The notes below the pieces were generated by a model that was not told where the DNA came from, did not search any database, and saw only the letters and a program-made list of their open reading frames with translations. Source: Tillus elongatus (Eukaryota; Arthropoda; Insecta; Coleoptera; Cleridae). Taken from it: DNA of 64,000 bases. The stretch is from contig OZ023262.1 of the NCBI GenBank assembly GCA_964006375.1, positions 90,181,654-90,245,653 of the forward strand, given 5' to 3'. Below, one piece after another: positions 23,052-35,350 of this stretch (position 1 is the first letter of the stretch; every line of letters starts with the position of its first letter). The translations under genes and the position numbers were made by a program.

Positions 23052-25837
23052 ATGGCTCCAAAACAGGAGCCGAAACGTCGAGTTTCCATAAATTCTGGAC
23101 GCGGTTTAACCCGAGAACCAAGCATGTCTCACATTAAAGACCGCGGAAATCTTTCTGAACATTTAATTCGCCTCTACGGGGAGGAACTTTTATCTTCTAC
23201 CAAAATTTTCACCAAACTCCTTATCCTCAAATCCCGTCTCCTTTGTGACCTCACCTTTCTAAAAGCCTGCCGTGATCATCACGTGGTCCCAAAATCTTTT
23301 CAACTTAAACATCACACCAAATCACATAACGTCTCCAACATTTTAAAACGAACAGGCTTTGCTCTCCTTAGAAATTCCATTCACGAGACAAGACGACACC
23401 TTAATACTACCAACACACTGCTTTATGACACGTACATAAAAATACACACATACAAAATACACCCTACACTTTGGGACACTCTAGACAGACTCTCACATAG
23501 TAAATCAGAACATGTTACACAACAAAAGACGGACGTACAAAAAAGAAAATTACAGCAGCTTCTAGACAACAAAAATCTCACACAACACACACATAATGCC
23601 AATCCTCCTATAGTAGTTCACAACCTTTCAAATTCCACCATTAGTGACGTCGCCATCAAAGTCCTATCCAAAGGTTTTAATTTTGCACCAACCCCTAAAT
23701 TCATCCCAATAGAAAAGATAATTTCTCAATCAGAAGATGCGATAACACACTTACCGACTGACGAAGCTGAAATTACGAGACAAGACATTGCCAGGATATT
23801 ACGTTCTGCCAAACCTCCACCTTCCAACCTTTCTCCTCACGAACGACAGTCAATCAGAGACCTAAACCGAAACACAGAAATTATAATACTACCAGCAGAC
23901 AAAGGCAACGCTACAGTCATACTTGACAAAACAGACTATATACAAAAGATGGACAATATACTAAACAACACAGACTACAAACAAATCCCTAACGACCCTA
24001 CAACTTATCTGGAAAAGAAAACCAAAACTATCATCAACAACTCCCAACTCAATCCTGACCTCAAAAAAGAACTAATCCCCCGTGAAAAATCATCTCGCAT
24101 CCCTAGAAAATATGGTCTCCCGAAAATCCATAAGCCTGATATTCCCCTTCGCCCCATCGTAAGTGCCCACCGTTCACCCACACAAAAACTTGCAAAACAT
24201 CTAGCCAAAACTCTCCAACCATTAGTAGAAAACGCTACATCCTATGTCAAAAACTCCACCCATTTCATCGACCTTCTTCAAAACAACACCATTTCTCAAA
24301 ACGACATCCTAGTTAGCTTTGATATAGTTTCCTTATTCACCAATATACCTCTATCTGAAACCCTTGACATTCTCAAAAATAAACACAAAATTTCCCACGA
24401 TACCTTAGCTCTTGTAGAACACTGCACATCTAACACTTATTTCCTTTTTCAAAACAAATTTTACAAACAAGTTCGAGGTGCTCCAATGGGTTCACCCCTC
24501 TCTCCTGCATTGGCCAACATTTTCATGGAAAACTTCGAGACACAAGCCCTCAATTCATCCCAACTTAAACCAACGTGTTGGTTAAGATACGTTGACGACA
24601 TTTTCGCTGTCTGGCCACACGGCAAAGAATCTCTAGACGAATTCCTTTCTTACCTAAATAACATCAACCCCCAAATCCAGTTCACCATGGAAATGGAAAA
24701 TAATTTTTCTTTGCCTTTCTTAGATGTACGCATCACTAAAAACCCAGTCAGAGGATTTTCTTACACTGTCTACCGAAAACCAACCCACACTAATCGGTAT
24801 CTTAACGCCCAATCTCACCATCACCCATCGCAACTAAATTCCGTGGTTCGAACATTAGTAACACGATCCCTTAGACTAACGGACAACAACAACAAACAGA
24901 CAGAATTAAACTTTTTAAGACAGACATTGTTAGAAAACGGATACGACAACAATCACATACTACGAAACATTAGAAACGCACAACAACAAACCACTACACC
25001 ACAACAAGAACAAACAGCGTCCACACAACACACAGCGTTTTTACCATACATTAAAGGTGTCACCGACAAAATCAGCCGAATTTTCCGAACCCATAATATC
25101 AAAACCGTATTCACAACAGACCAAAAACTGTCAAATCTTATAAAAACTCCCAAGGATACGATTCCAAACGAATCCCACGGAGTTTACGAAATTCCTTGTT
25201 CCGACTGTTCCCGAACTTACGTAGGACAAACAAACAGACGCATCCACAATAGAATATACGAACACACCCTCGCAGTTAGAAAATCCGACCCCTCATCGGC
25301 GCTGGCCATGCATCATATTCATACAGGGCACAAAATAGACTTCGATAATGCCAAAACAATAGCACCGGTTTACAATTCCAAACGAGAATTATCCGCGAAG
25401 CAATCGAGATTGAAAAACGTCCCGATTGTTTAAATAAGAGAGATGATGGTCTTCGCCTTCCGACTACTTGGAAACCTATTATATCTTCTTTACAAACACA
25501 CAAAAAGGAAATAAATTCCACAGACAATTTTATTGCATCATTATCTGCCGTAACAAATGCCGGTGACCCTCTTAATCTTCCTCTAGATACCGTGACCAAA
25601 GCCCCCCACTTAATTGACGGTGACCCCACTACTTTCACTGATGACGCAACAGGTAGACGAAACGACATATATAAGACAAGACTTGCAACGAACTGCCAGA
25701 TCTCTCTGAGGCCTAGGGTTGAACACACTAAGACCTCACAGACGATCTCCGGCGAGATTTGGGGAGTAGGCAGATTGAGGCCCCGTAATCGAGCTACAAC
25801 AACCCAACCTACCTTTATCCACCGCTCTAAGGAGTAG
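23052..25837 (+). pseudogene. PLE-A copy D, one-base deletion
   Basis: Full-length copy. RT motifs and the first half of GIY-YIG are intact. A one-base loss at about 25375-25385 (compare 29400-29408) shifts the frame just before the EAIEIEK segment, giving an early stop at 25433. The normal frame resumes to 25837. The missing Glu-containing segment should abolish nickase activity. Confidence 0.9.
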
Positions 25838-27070
25838 GCAGATTGAGGCCTTAGAGTGTCCTTACACATTTCCTTTACCTACCTTTGTCCACCACTCTAA
25901 GGAGTAGGCAGATTGAGGCCTTAGAGTGTCCTTACATATTTCCTTTACCCACCTTTGTCCATCACTCTAAGGAGTAGGCAGATTGAGGCCTTAGAGTGTC
26001 CTTACATATTTCCTTTACCCACCTTTGTCAACCACTCTAAGGAGTAGGCAGATTGAGGCCTTAGAGTGTCCTTACATATTTCCTTTACCCACCTTTGTCC
26101 ATCACTCTAAGGAGTAGGCAGATTGAGGCCTTAGAGTGTCCTTACATATTTCCTTTACCCACCTTTGTCAACCACTCTAAGGAGTAGGCAGATTGAGGCC
26201 TTAGAGTGTCCTTACATATTTCCTTTACCCACCTTTGTCAACCACTCTAAGGAGTAGGCAGATTGAGGCCTTAGAGTGTCCTTACATATTTCCTTTACCC
26301 ACCTTTGTCCATCACTCTAAGGAGTAGGCAGATTGAGGCCTTAGAGTGTCCTTACATATTTCCTTTACCCACCTTTGTCAACCACTCTAAGGAGTAGGCA
26401 GATTGAGGCCTTAGAGTGTCCTTACACATTTCCTTTACCCACCTTTGTCAACCACTCTAAGGAGTAGGCAGATTGAGGCCTTAGAGTGTCCTTACATATT
26501 TCCTTTACCTACCTTTGTCCACCACTCTAAGGAGTAGGCAGATTGAGGCCTTAGAGTGTCCTTACATATTTCCTTTACCCACCTTTGTCCACCGCTCTAA
26601 GGAGTAGGCAGATTGAGGCCTTAGAGTGTCCTTACACATTTCCTTTACCTACCTTTGTCCACCACTCTAAGGAGTAGGCAGATTGAGGCCTTAGAGTGTC
26701 CTTACATATTTCCTTTACCCACCTTTGTCCATCACTCTAAGGAGTAGGCAGATTGAGGCCTTAGAGTGTCCTTACATATTTCCTTTACCCACCTTTGTCA
26801 ACCACTCTAAGGAGTAGGCAGATTGAGGCCTTAGAGTGTCCTTACATATTTCCTTTACCCACCTTTGTCCATCACTCTAAGGAGTAGGCAGATTGAGGCC
26901 TTAGAGTGTCCTTACATATTTCCTTTACCCACCTTTGTCAACCACTCTAAGGAGTAGGCAGATTGAGGCCTTAGAGTGTCCTTACATATTTCCTTTACCC
27001 ACCTTTGTCAACCACTCTAAGGAGTAGGCAGATTGAGGCCTTAGAGTGTCCTTACATATTTCCTTTACCT
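25838..27070 (+). repeat. PLE-A tail array 5 (70-bp unit, about x18)
   Basis: Expanded array between D and E. By spacer variants it reads as the standard seven-unit block, four extra units, then the same seven-unit block again (11 + 7). This points to unequal exchange or a retained tail of a lost copy. Confidence 0.85.
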
Positions 27071-27077
27071 CTTGAAA

Positions 27078-29864
27078 ATGGCTCCAAAACAGGAGCCGAA
27101 ACGTCGAGTTTCCATAAATTCTGGACGCGGTTTAACCCGAGAACCAAGCATGTCTCACATTAAAGACCGCGGAAATCTTTCTGAACATTTAATTCGCCTC
27201 TACGGGGAGGAACTTTTATCTTCTACCAAAATTTTCACCAAACTCCTTATCCTCAAATCCCGTCTCCTTTGTGACCTCACCTTTCTAAAAGCCTGCCGTG
27301 ATCATCACGTGGTCCCAAAATCTTTTCAACTTAAACATCACACCAAATCACATAACGTCTCCAACATTTTAAAACGAACAGGCTTTGCTCTCCTTAGAAA
27401 TTCCATTCACGAGACAAGACGACACCTTAATACTACCAACACACTGCTTTATGACACGTACATAAAAATACACACATACAAAATACACCCTACACTTTGG
27501 GACACTCTAGACAGACTCTCACATAGTAAATCAGAACATGTTACACAACAAAAGACGGACGTACAAAAAAGAAAATTACAGCAGCTTCTAGACAACAAAA
27601 ATCTCACACAACACACACATAATGCCAATCCTCCTATAGTAGTTCACAACCTTTCAAATTCCACCATTAGTGACGTCGCCATCAAAGTCCTATCCAAAGG
27701 TTTTAATTTTGCACCAACCCCTAAATTCATCCCAATAGAAAAGATAATTTCTCAATCAGAAGATGCGATAACACACTTACCGACTGACGAAGCTGAAATT
27801 ACGAGACAAGACATTGCCAGGATATTACGTTCTGCCAAACCTCCACCTTCCAACCTTTCTCCTCACGAACGACAGTCAATCAGAGACCTAAACCGAAACA
27901 CAGAAATTATAATACTACCAGCAGACAAAGGCAACGCTACAGTCATACTTGACAAAACAGACTATATACAAAAGATGGACAATATACTAAACAACACAGA
28001 CTACAAACAAATCCCTAACGACCCTACAACTTATCTGGAAAAGAAAACCAAAACTATCATCAACAACTCCCAACTCAATCCTGACCTCAAAAAAGAACTA
28101 ATCCCCCGTGAAAAATCATCTCGCATCCCTAGAAAATATGGTCTCCCGAAAATCCATAAGCCTGATATTCCCCTTCGCCCCATCGTAAGTGCCCACCGTT
28201 CACCCACACAAAAACTTGCAAAACATCTAGCCAAAACTCTCCAACCATTAGTAGAAAACGCTACATCCTATGTCAAAAACTCCACCCATTTCATCGACCT
28301 TCTTCAAAACAACACCATTTCTCAAAACGACATCCTAGTTAGCTTTGATATAGTTTCCTTATTCACCAATATACCTCTATCTGAAACCCTTGACATTCTC
28401 AAAAATAAACACAAAATTTCCCACGATACCTTAGCTCTTGTAGAACACTGCACATCTAACACTTATTTCCTTTTTCAAAACAAATTTTACAAACAAGTTC
28501 GAGGTGCTCCAATGGGTTCACCCCTCTCTCCTGCATTGGCCAACATTTTCATGGAAAACTTCGAGACACAAGCCCTCAATTCATCCCAACTTAAACCAAC
28601 GTGTTGGTTAAGATACGTTGACGACATTTTCGCTGTCTGGCCACACGGCAAAGAATCTCTAGACGAATTCCTTTCTTACCTAAATAACATCAACCCCCAA
28701 ATCCAGTTCACCATGGAAATGGAAAATAATTTTTCTTTGCCTTTCTTAGATGTACGCATCACTAAAAACCCAGTCAGAGGATTTTCTTACACTGTCTACC
28801 GAAAACCAACCCACACTAATCGGTATCTTAACGCCCAATCTCACCATCACCCATCGCAACTAAATTCCGTGGTTCGAACATTAGTAACACGATCCCTTAG
28901 ACTAACGGACAACAACAACAAACAGACAGAATTAAACTTTTTAAGACAGACATTGCTAGAAAACGGATACGACAACAATCACATACTACGAAACATTAGA
29001 AACGCACAACAACAAACCACTACACCACAACAAGAACAAACAGCGTCCACACAACACACAGCGTTTTTACCATACATTAAAGGTGTCATCGACAAAATCA
29101 GCCGAATTTTCCGAACCCATAATATCAAAACCGTATTCACAACAGACCAAAAACTGTCAAATCTTATAAAAACTCCCAAGGATACGATTCCAAACGAATC
29201 CCACGGAGTTTACGAAATTCCTTGTTCCGACTGTTCCCGAACTTACGTAGGACAAACAAACAGACGCATCCACAATAGAATATACGAACACACCCTCGCA
29301 GTTAGAAAATCCGACCCCTCATCGGCGCTGGCCATGCATCATATTCATACAGGGCACAAAATAGACTTCGATAATGCCAAAACAATAGCACCGGTTTACA
29401 ATTTCAAAACGAGAATTATCCGCGAAGCAATCGAGATTGAAAAACGTCCCGATTGTTTAAATAAGAGAGATGATGGTCTTCGCCTTCCGACTACTTGGAA
29501 ACCTATTATATCTTCTTTACAAACACACAAAAAGGAAATAAATTCCACAGACAATTTTATTGCATCATTATCTGCCGTAACAAATGCCGGTGACCCTCTT
29601 AATCTTCCTCTAGATACCGTGACCAAAGCCCCCCACTTAATTGACGGTGACCCCACTACTTTCACTGATGACGCAATAGGTAGACGAAACGACATATATA
29701 AGACAAGACTTGCAACGAACTGCCAGATCTCTCTGAGGCCTAGGGTTGAACACACTAAGACCTCACAGACGATCTCCGGCGAGATTTGGGGAGTAGGCAG
29801 ATTGAGGCCCCGTAATCGAGCTACAACAACCCAACCTACCTTTATCCACCGCTCTAAGGAGTAG
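27078..29864 (+). CDS. PLE-A copy E: Penelope RT with GIY-YIG endonuclease, intact
   Basis: Second intact 928-codon copy, on the opposite arm from copy A. Motif positions: motif A at 28341, motif B at 28503, YVDD at 28614-28625, GVYEI at 29205, YVGQ at 29244, Glu of EAIEIEK at 29424. Small differences from copy A include a Val/Ile-type change near the linker (KGVIDK) and an Ala/Ile change near the C-terminus (DDAIGRR). The flanking arrays would supply promoter or priming functions if Penelope models apply. I see no intron. Activity is untested. Confidence 0.9.
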   Translation: MAPKQEPKRRVSINSGRGLTREPSMSHIKDRGNLSEHLIRLYGEELLSSTKIFTKLLILKSRLLCDLTFLKACRDHHVVPKSFQLKHHTKSHNVSNILKRTGFALLRNSIHETRRHLNTTNTLLYDTYIKIHTYKIHPTLWDTLDRLSHSKSEHVTQQKTDVQKRKLQQLLDNKNLTQHTHNANPPIVVHNLSNSTISDVAIKVLSKGFNFAPTPKFIPIEKIISQSEDAITHLPTDEAEITRQDIARILRSAKPPPSNLSPHERQSIRDLNRNTEIIILPADKGNATVILDKTDYIQKMDNILNNTDYKQIPNDPTTYLEKKTKTIINNSQLNPDLKKELIPREKSSRIPRKYGLPKIHKPDIPLRPIVSAHRSPTQKLAKHLAKTLQPLVENATSYVKNSTHFIDLLQNNTISQNDILVSFDIVSLFTNIPLSETLDILKNKHKISHDTLALVEHCTSNTYFLFQNKFYKQVRGAPMGSPLSPALANIFMENFETQALNSSQLKPTCWLRYVDDIFAVWPHGKESLDEFLSYLNNINPQIQFTMEMENNFSLPFLDVRITKNPVRGFSYTVYRKPTHTNRYLNAQSHHHPSQLNSVVRTLVTRSLRLTDNNNKQTELNFLRQTLLENGYDNNHILRNIRNAQQQTTTPQQEQTASTQHTAFLPYIKGVIDKISRIFRTHNIKTVFTTDQKLSNLIKTPKDTIPNESHGVYEIPCSDCSRTYVGQTNRRIHNRIYEHTLAVRKSDPSSALAMHHIHTGHKIDFDNAKTIAPVYNFKTRIIREAIEIEKRPDCLNKRDDGLRLPTTWKPIISSLQTHKKEINSTDNFIASLSAVTNAGDPLNLPLDTVTKAPHLIDGDPTTFTDDAIGRRNDIYKTRLATNCQISLRPRVEHTKTSQTISGEIWGVGRLRPRNRATTTQPTFIHRSKE

Positions 29865-30118
29865 GCAGATTGAGGCCTTAGAGTGTCCTTACACATTTCC
29901 TTTACCTACCTTTGTCCACCACTCTAAGGAGTAGGCAGATTGAGGCCTTAGAGTGTCCTTACATATTTCCTTTACCCACCTTTGTCCATCACTCTAAGGA
30001 GTAGGCAGATTGAGGCCTTAGAGTGTCCTTACATATTTCCTTTACCCACCTTTGTCAACCACTCTAAGGAGTAGGCAGATTGAGGCCTTAGAGTGTCCTT
30101 ACATATTTCCTTTACCTC
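29865..30118 (+). repeat. PLE-A tail array 6 (70-bp unit x4)
   Basis: Short array of about four units (ccg, cca, cat, caa). It is shorter than the standard seven, and a new copy start follows it. Confidence 0.9.
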
Positions 30119-30124
30119 TTGAAA

Positions 30125-30480
<356 letters not shown>

Positions 30481-30703
30481 TTTTTCAAAGAAAATTCACT
30501 AATATGAGCTTACATTCGAAATAAGTCACAATCACCACAGTCCAATGGCGAGGTCGCCTTATCGTCACAACCATAACCAGAAGTTTTCCTCTTGGCCACC
30601 TTTTTCCTTAACTCCAAGTCTGTGTCCTTAAAATAATGTTATTAGAAAATTACTACGTCTCAGGATATGTCTAATAAATTTTGCCTTTCTTCTTTCTGAT
30701 TAG

Positions 30704-30925
30704 TTGTGTTCTCGGACTGTGTCGTGTGTATCGGTCTCCTGTCTTGATCACTGTGGTTTGACAGGAGACCGATACACACGACACAGTCCGAGAACACAAT
30801 CAATCAGAGAGCAGTAAAACGACCAATAGAGGCTCAATACGCAGGCGCGGCGTACAGTCTCAGACATAGATCGCACAGGAAGGATCACAGTCAGTAGCGT
30901 GCTGGCAGTTCACGTAAACCAATAA
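30704..30925. repeat. PLE-B tails joined head-to-head
   Basis: A perfect 40-bp inverted repeat (30704-30743 and 30760-30799) with a 16-nt spacer. The right arm continues to about 30925 as a copy of the PLE-B tail found inverted at 40722-40895 (ACAGGAGACCGATACACACG, CAATCAGAGA, CAGTCAGTAGCGTGCTG). The hammerhead-like segment present at 40693-40743 is not preserved here. Confidence 0.7.
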
Positions 30926-30942
30926 AAATCACAAAAAGTACA

Positions 30943-30944
<2 letters not shown>

Positions 30945-31029
<85 letters not shown>
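30945..31029. repeat. (TA)n microsatellite
   Basis: Lies between the PLE-B tails and the truncated end of MLE-1 copy 1. Confidence 0.95.
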
Positions 31030-31030
<1 letters not shown>

Positions 31031-31224
31031 CTTTCTTTTCTGATTTCAGCACACTAATTTTGTTAGAAGTTTTATCAACTTGTTTAAAAATTATTCACGG
31101 TTGGAGTTGCAAGAACGTATTTCATTCATTGTGTTAACAAATGCACTAATTATTTAATTTTTCGTTAAAAAAACTAAAAAACAAAATCAAACGTTCAAAA
31201 ATGTTTATTCAATTAAGTAAGTGT

Positions 31225-32275
31225 TTAATTTGTTTGTGCTTCCATACAAAAGTACAAATTTTGTTCAAAACGAGCTCTGACATTCTGGAGCATTTGTGGA
31301 GTTATTAGACGGCATTATTTAACAATGCGTCGTCGTAATTCTTCCAGAGACTCCGGTTCTGTTGCGTAAATTTTACTCTTTGAATAGCCCCATAGAAAGA
31401 AGTCAAAAGGAGTTAAATCCGGTGATCTAGGGGGCCACTCAATAGCACCTCTTCCATTGCTCTGGAAATTCTTTGTTCAAAAACTCCCTAACACGTTGTG
31501 ACAAATGCGGAGGAACTCCATCTTGTTGAAGCGTTAATTGATTTTCTTGATAGCGATCATCATTTTCAACAATGTCAATCAGTAGAGGGTAAACGATATC
31601 TTCTAGTAACTCCAAATACGTTTCGCCACTCAAATTTCCATCAAGAAAAATTGGTCCGATTAAACGTTCTCCAAAAATGCCAGTCCAGACATTCAGTTTC
31701 TGTGTGGTTTGAGTGTGGACTTCGTAAACATTTCTTGGATTATTATCTGCCCAATAACGACAATTATGACAATTGACTGTAAAGTTTAATAAAAACGTAC
31801 ACTCGTTGGAAAAACAGATATTGAACAGAAAGTTCCCGTTATCAGCTATTCGTGCAGTAATAACTTCACAAAACTCCAGCCGCCGATCAAAATCTTCTTC
31901 ATTCAGTTGTTGTACAACATGAATTTTATACAGGTGAAATTTATGATGCATCAATATTCGCTGAATAGTTCTTCTTTTGATGTTTGAAACAGTGGCCAAT
32001 TTTCTCGTGCTCAAAGTTGGGTCTGCAGCAATTTGTCCTAAAACTTCAATCTCAGTAGTCTCATTTCTAACCGGAAATTCACGTTCAGGATCCCGTTTTT
32101 TGTTGGCTACTGAACCACTTTGTCGAAACTTTGCAACTAACTCCAAAATGTATTTTCTGTTGATATGTCTGTTCGGATGTCGTTCATTAAACAAATTTGA
32201 GGTACGGTTGGCCCAGTCATCGTTTTTGAAAAAAAGAGTAATTATTTCAACTCTTTCTTCTGCAGAATACACCAT
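31225..32275 (-). pseudogene. MLE-1 transposase, copy 1
   Basis: Cut-and-paste transposase. It starts at ATG 32275 (MVYSAEERVEIITLF) with an N-terminal helix-turn-helix region of the type common in insect Tc1/mariner proteins. The catalytic core has FSNECTF (31810s), where copy 2 has FSDECTF, so the first catalytic Asp is Asn here. The second Asp is in QQDGVPPH (31510s). A 2-bp loss near 31445-31455 shifts the frame after FPEQW; the remaining PPRSPDLTPLD...LWGHLK region reads on in another frame to a stop at 31225. By counting on copy 2, 39 residues separate the second and third Asp (DD39D-like). Dead on two counts. Confidence 0.8.
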
Positions 32276-32323
32276 TGTAAAATTAATTCTGGGTAGTACT
32301 ATCAAGTAACAAACCGACCGATA

Positions 32324-32440
32324 AACTGAAATAATAAACCGCATTTCTCTCATTCCGATAAGAAATGTTCTGATAGTCATTTTTTTGTTTACAACCCAAC
32401 AAAACATTGACTATCAGCACATTTCTTATCGGAATGAGTG
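32324..32440. repeat. Hairpin upstream of MLE-1 transposase, copy 1
   Basis: An inverted repeat with ~45-50-bp arms (CATTTCTCTCATTCCGATAA...CTATCAG / CTGATAG...) around a short GTTTACAACCC centre. The same structure sits upstream of the transposase in copy 2. Confidence 0.8.
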
Positions 32441-32734
32441 AAATGCGTTTTTTCATCTTCAACTGTGAATAATTTTTAAACGAGTTAATAAAAATTCCAA
32501 AAAAATTCGTTTGCTGAATTCAGAAAAGAAAGATCTTTCAAATGATGTAACAATCGACCCACGTTTCCTATTTAAAATATTAGGGTTGTTATCACCACCC
32601 TTAAGGGGTTGATGTGACAATGTTGAGTTTTATGTCAAAACATGTCCCCCTCAATATTAAAATTGACGTCTTTCTGCGTTTGTTGAAAAAAATTTCTTTG
32701 GACGCAAATCGGACTGTTTCGTTTTCAATGCGCC

Positions 32735-32739
<5 letters not shown>

Positions 32740-32830
<91 letters not shown>
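32740..32830. repeat. (TA)n microsatellite
   Basis: Directly flanks the intact TIR of MLE-1 copy 1. Confidence 0.95.
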
Positions 32831-32833
<3 letters not shown>

Positions 32834-33851
32834 ATGTTGGAAGTGACCCCAAAAATGTCCTACTTTGCTTTCATTGATTTATTTCAATTTAAAAGTGGCG
32901 ATCTCGTCATTAGCGAATATATTTCACGGACAGTTCGCTAAACGTTCTTTGACACATAAAGCAATATACAGTGAGAGACATCCCCATTGTGACGTGGTTC
33001 GTACCTTGATTGAAATCATTACCGTTTAAAATCTAATAGGAATTTATGAGAGAGTTAATTAACCACTAGTCACAAGTCAGTATGACATTTACATCAGCAT
33101 GAATAATTCAGTGGATCTATAATGGGCACGTCAGTAGGGAGGCAAGTCTCTCTTTCAGGAGAGTGCTTTGTGAGCAGGATGCAGGACGGCCGGCCAGGGC
33201 AATAAATCGCCCTGCTGAACATAAACTCTCAATATTGGCAGCGTTGGACGATGTTTTAGTCGAAACAGCCCAAAGTGCAGAGGTGGTTTTCCACATTTGT
33301 TCGACCATTAATCGGGCGACGAACGAGCTTGGTGATTTATCTCAGCTGTCAGGACCGGAAGCAACCCCGTGCTCTACAAGCGATCCCCACTAATCTCCCG
33401 GCACGTCTTCGCGACTTCCCGCCATACATCACTCTTATCGTGTGCTAATCCCCAAAGACCAACTTATATATTCCTGTAGGCTTCTATTGCCCTATTGCCG
33501 AAGCCAGTAAATAATTAAATCAATTAGAAAACCTTGATTCTAACAGCACTAATCTAAGCGAGCGTCGGAATTAGTTAGTGTTATGTCAGATGTCTTGTAT
33601 TACAGCATTTCTTAAATGAAATGGGAATATATAACATATGTACAACAAACTTAGTTAATTACTTAAGCAATGTCACACTAATTATTTGTCTTCGTAACTG
33701 AAACAGTTCAAATTATCTATTACGACACATGATGGTTTTGTGTGTTGCTTCAAAAGGCACAGTTTCTGAAAAACTCTAGAGAATTAGATAAACCAAACAA
33801 AATATTTGAGAAACGTTCGCTTTTTCGGGAATTTTCGTCGTTTGTATAAGT
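32831..33851. other. Unassigned spacer with a weak coding-like stretch
   Basis: A GC-richer patch at 33133-33393 has an open plus-strand frame with no ATG near its start. A helical-looking segment (ALDDVLVETAQSAEVVFHIC) lies within it. I do not recognise it; it could be a gag-like relic. The rest is AT-rich without signal. Confidence 0.3.
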
Positions 33852-33856
33852 GCGCC

Positions 33857-34425
33857 TGTTAAGGAGCGAAGGATATTTCGGGAATAACTTGTCGAACTAG
33901 GCGAATTAGACTTAGTAACGAGGTAATAAACTTTAATAAAATACCTAAACTTTAACAATGCTTACAACTAATTTAACCGAATGAATTTTAAAGCCAAAAT
34001 CTTTACATACTGAATCTTAATTGAGAAGTCTCTACTTCTCTCTACATAATTAAAAAACAAAAAAACAAAAGTCTCGCGTCTTTACATCTTAAGAATCTAA
34101 TAAAGAGTCTCGCTAATCTTTATCAACAATACTACTTATAACTTTTACTTGGTTTAGATCATACATAATTGCAGACCTCAGCAGTCAGCATTCCTTGTGC
34201 TGTACGCTGCAATTTCAACTTGTTTATTATTTAGATAAATATGTAATAGTTTTTCAATGCCAATATTATTGATACATCTGTGACCTACTACTACATGAAA
34301 ATTTACAATAAGTGTTGTAGCAAATTTTCTTATAACTGAATTTTAATTATAAATTGAATGATCTTAACAAATATATATTCCACGCCTACGACTGCCCTTC
34401 TGCATAGCTTATTGTTCTCTGAACA
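33857..34425 (-). repeat. BEL/Pao 3' LTR
   Basis: 569 bp with TG...CA ends on both strands. The minus-strand sequence just before it (TTTCGACTCGGCAGAA) is the pre-LTR region. Its first ~50 bp match 35318-35370 with few differences. Confidence 0.8.
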
Positions 34426-34505
34426 TTCTGCCGAGTCGAAAGGAATGACGACTCTCTGGATAGCTCTGATCTGAATGTTTTACCTTGACGTAAGTTTGGC
34501 ACTTA

Positions 34506-35350
34506 CTATAATAATTGAAAGAATATTAATTTGTATGATAATCGAAATAATAATAATAAAAATAATATTAATATGTATACAACCATAGGATGATAATAAA
34601 AGTAATAATAATTATTATGATCTAATAATAGATGCCCATTTTCTGGTGATGGATTGGACACGTAATTTTGTCTTCCCTCTGGTATATCTCCTCCATTTGG
34701 CGGCTGTGGTTGCTTTCCATGCTTCTTGCCATGGCTGCTTGTGAGTTCCTTGTCTGTTACCTCTGTCATTGTGAAGTAACTGTACAGATGACTTGAAGAA
34801 TTATCTCTGCTTTGCTTGCAGAGCTCTTCCAACTCCACAAAATCCAGCCTCGCCGACCCTGAGTCGTTTTGGAGTGTTTTTTCTTTGAACCTTGACTTGA
34901 TTTGACTACGGAGCGGCCATTGTTTGGTTGATACCATGTGCCCTGCGTGTTCTCGCTTCTTCTTAAACTTCCATTTAAACATGTGCTTCCATTGGCAAAA
35001 TACCCATTTTTACTGGATGGCCCTTGTATAATTTGAGGCCTCTGCCCATTATCTGGTAGCTGCAATTCTTTTGGTAGTTTTGCAATAATCTGCGATCTGT
35101 TGCTGGACAATTTACTTAAATTGAACCCACCTGATCTGATCGTTTCGATGAGTTCTGTCTGTACTAATTTTGTTTGTTGCTTTGGTTCCGTTCCAGATTG
35201 CATATTATCCATATAACTATCTTCATTTTTTGTCATTGACGTCTCAAAAATTGATAAATTGTTTTGTCTACTTACATTTGTTTTAATATCCGCCGCTGAT
35301 TCAGCGATTCCAACAAATATATTTCCACGCCTACGACTACCCTTCTGCAT
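34506..35350 (-). pseudogene. BEL/Pao reverse transcriptase fragment
   Basis: The best-conserved part, about 35220-35050, reads DSYMDNMQSGTEPKQQTKLV, then GGFNLSKLSSNRSQIIAKLP. This is the motif C to motif E region of BEL/Pao RT, with YMDN in place of the usual YVDD. The frame begins inside LTR sequence (MQKGSRRRGNIF), so the apparent N-terminus is a deletion product. After about 35040 the sequence is low in recognisable signal and splits over two frames. No catalytic protein can be made. Confidence 0.6.

Larger units (their letters stand above)
31030..32739 (-). mobile_element. MLE-1 copy 1: Tc1/mariner-type transposon, one end missing
   Basis: The right end (32739 inward) has the complete TIR beginning AGGGTGGCGCATTGAAAACG, adjacent to TA. 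The left end lacks the outer ~200 bp of the TIR and passes straight into (TA)n at 31029. By comparison with copy 2 the full TIRs are about 300-335 bp. TA next to the TIR is the usual target of this superfamily. Confidence 0.8.

Noticed and set aside
25636..25668. CUGAUGA ... GACGAAAC boxes within the PLE-A C-terminal coding region, hammerhead-like
   Set aside because: The 14 or so bases between the boxes cannot form stem II, and no GUC-type site with a stem I partner follows. Probably chance within codons.
25838..27070. Regular 70-bp repeats that could suggest a CRISPR array
   Set aside because: No unique spacers, the units are contiguous, and they lie between eukaryotic Penelope copies.
33163..33393. 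76-codon open frame in a GC-richer patch
   Set aside because: No recognised motif and no convincing start. Kept only as a note in the spacer entry.
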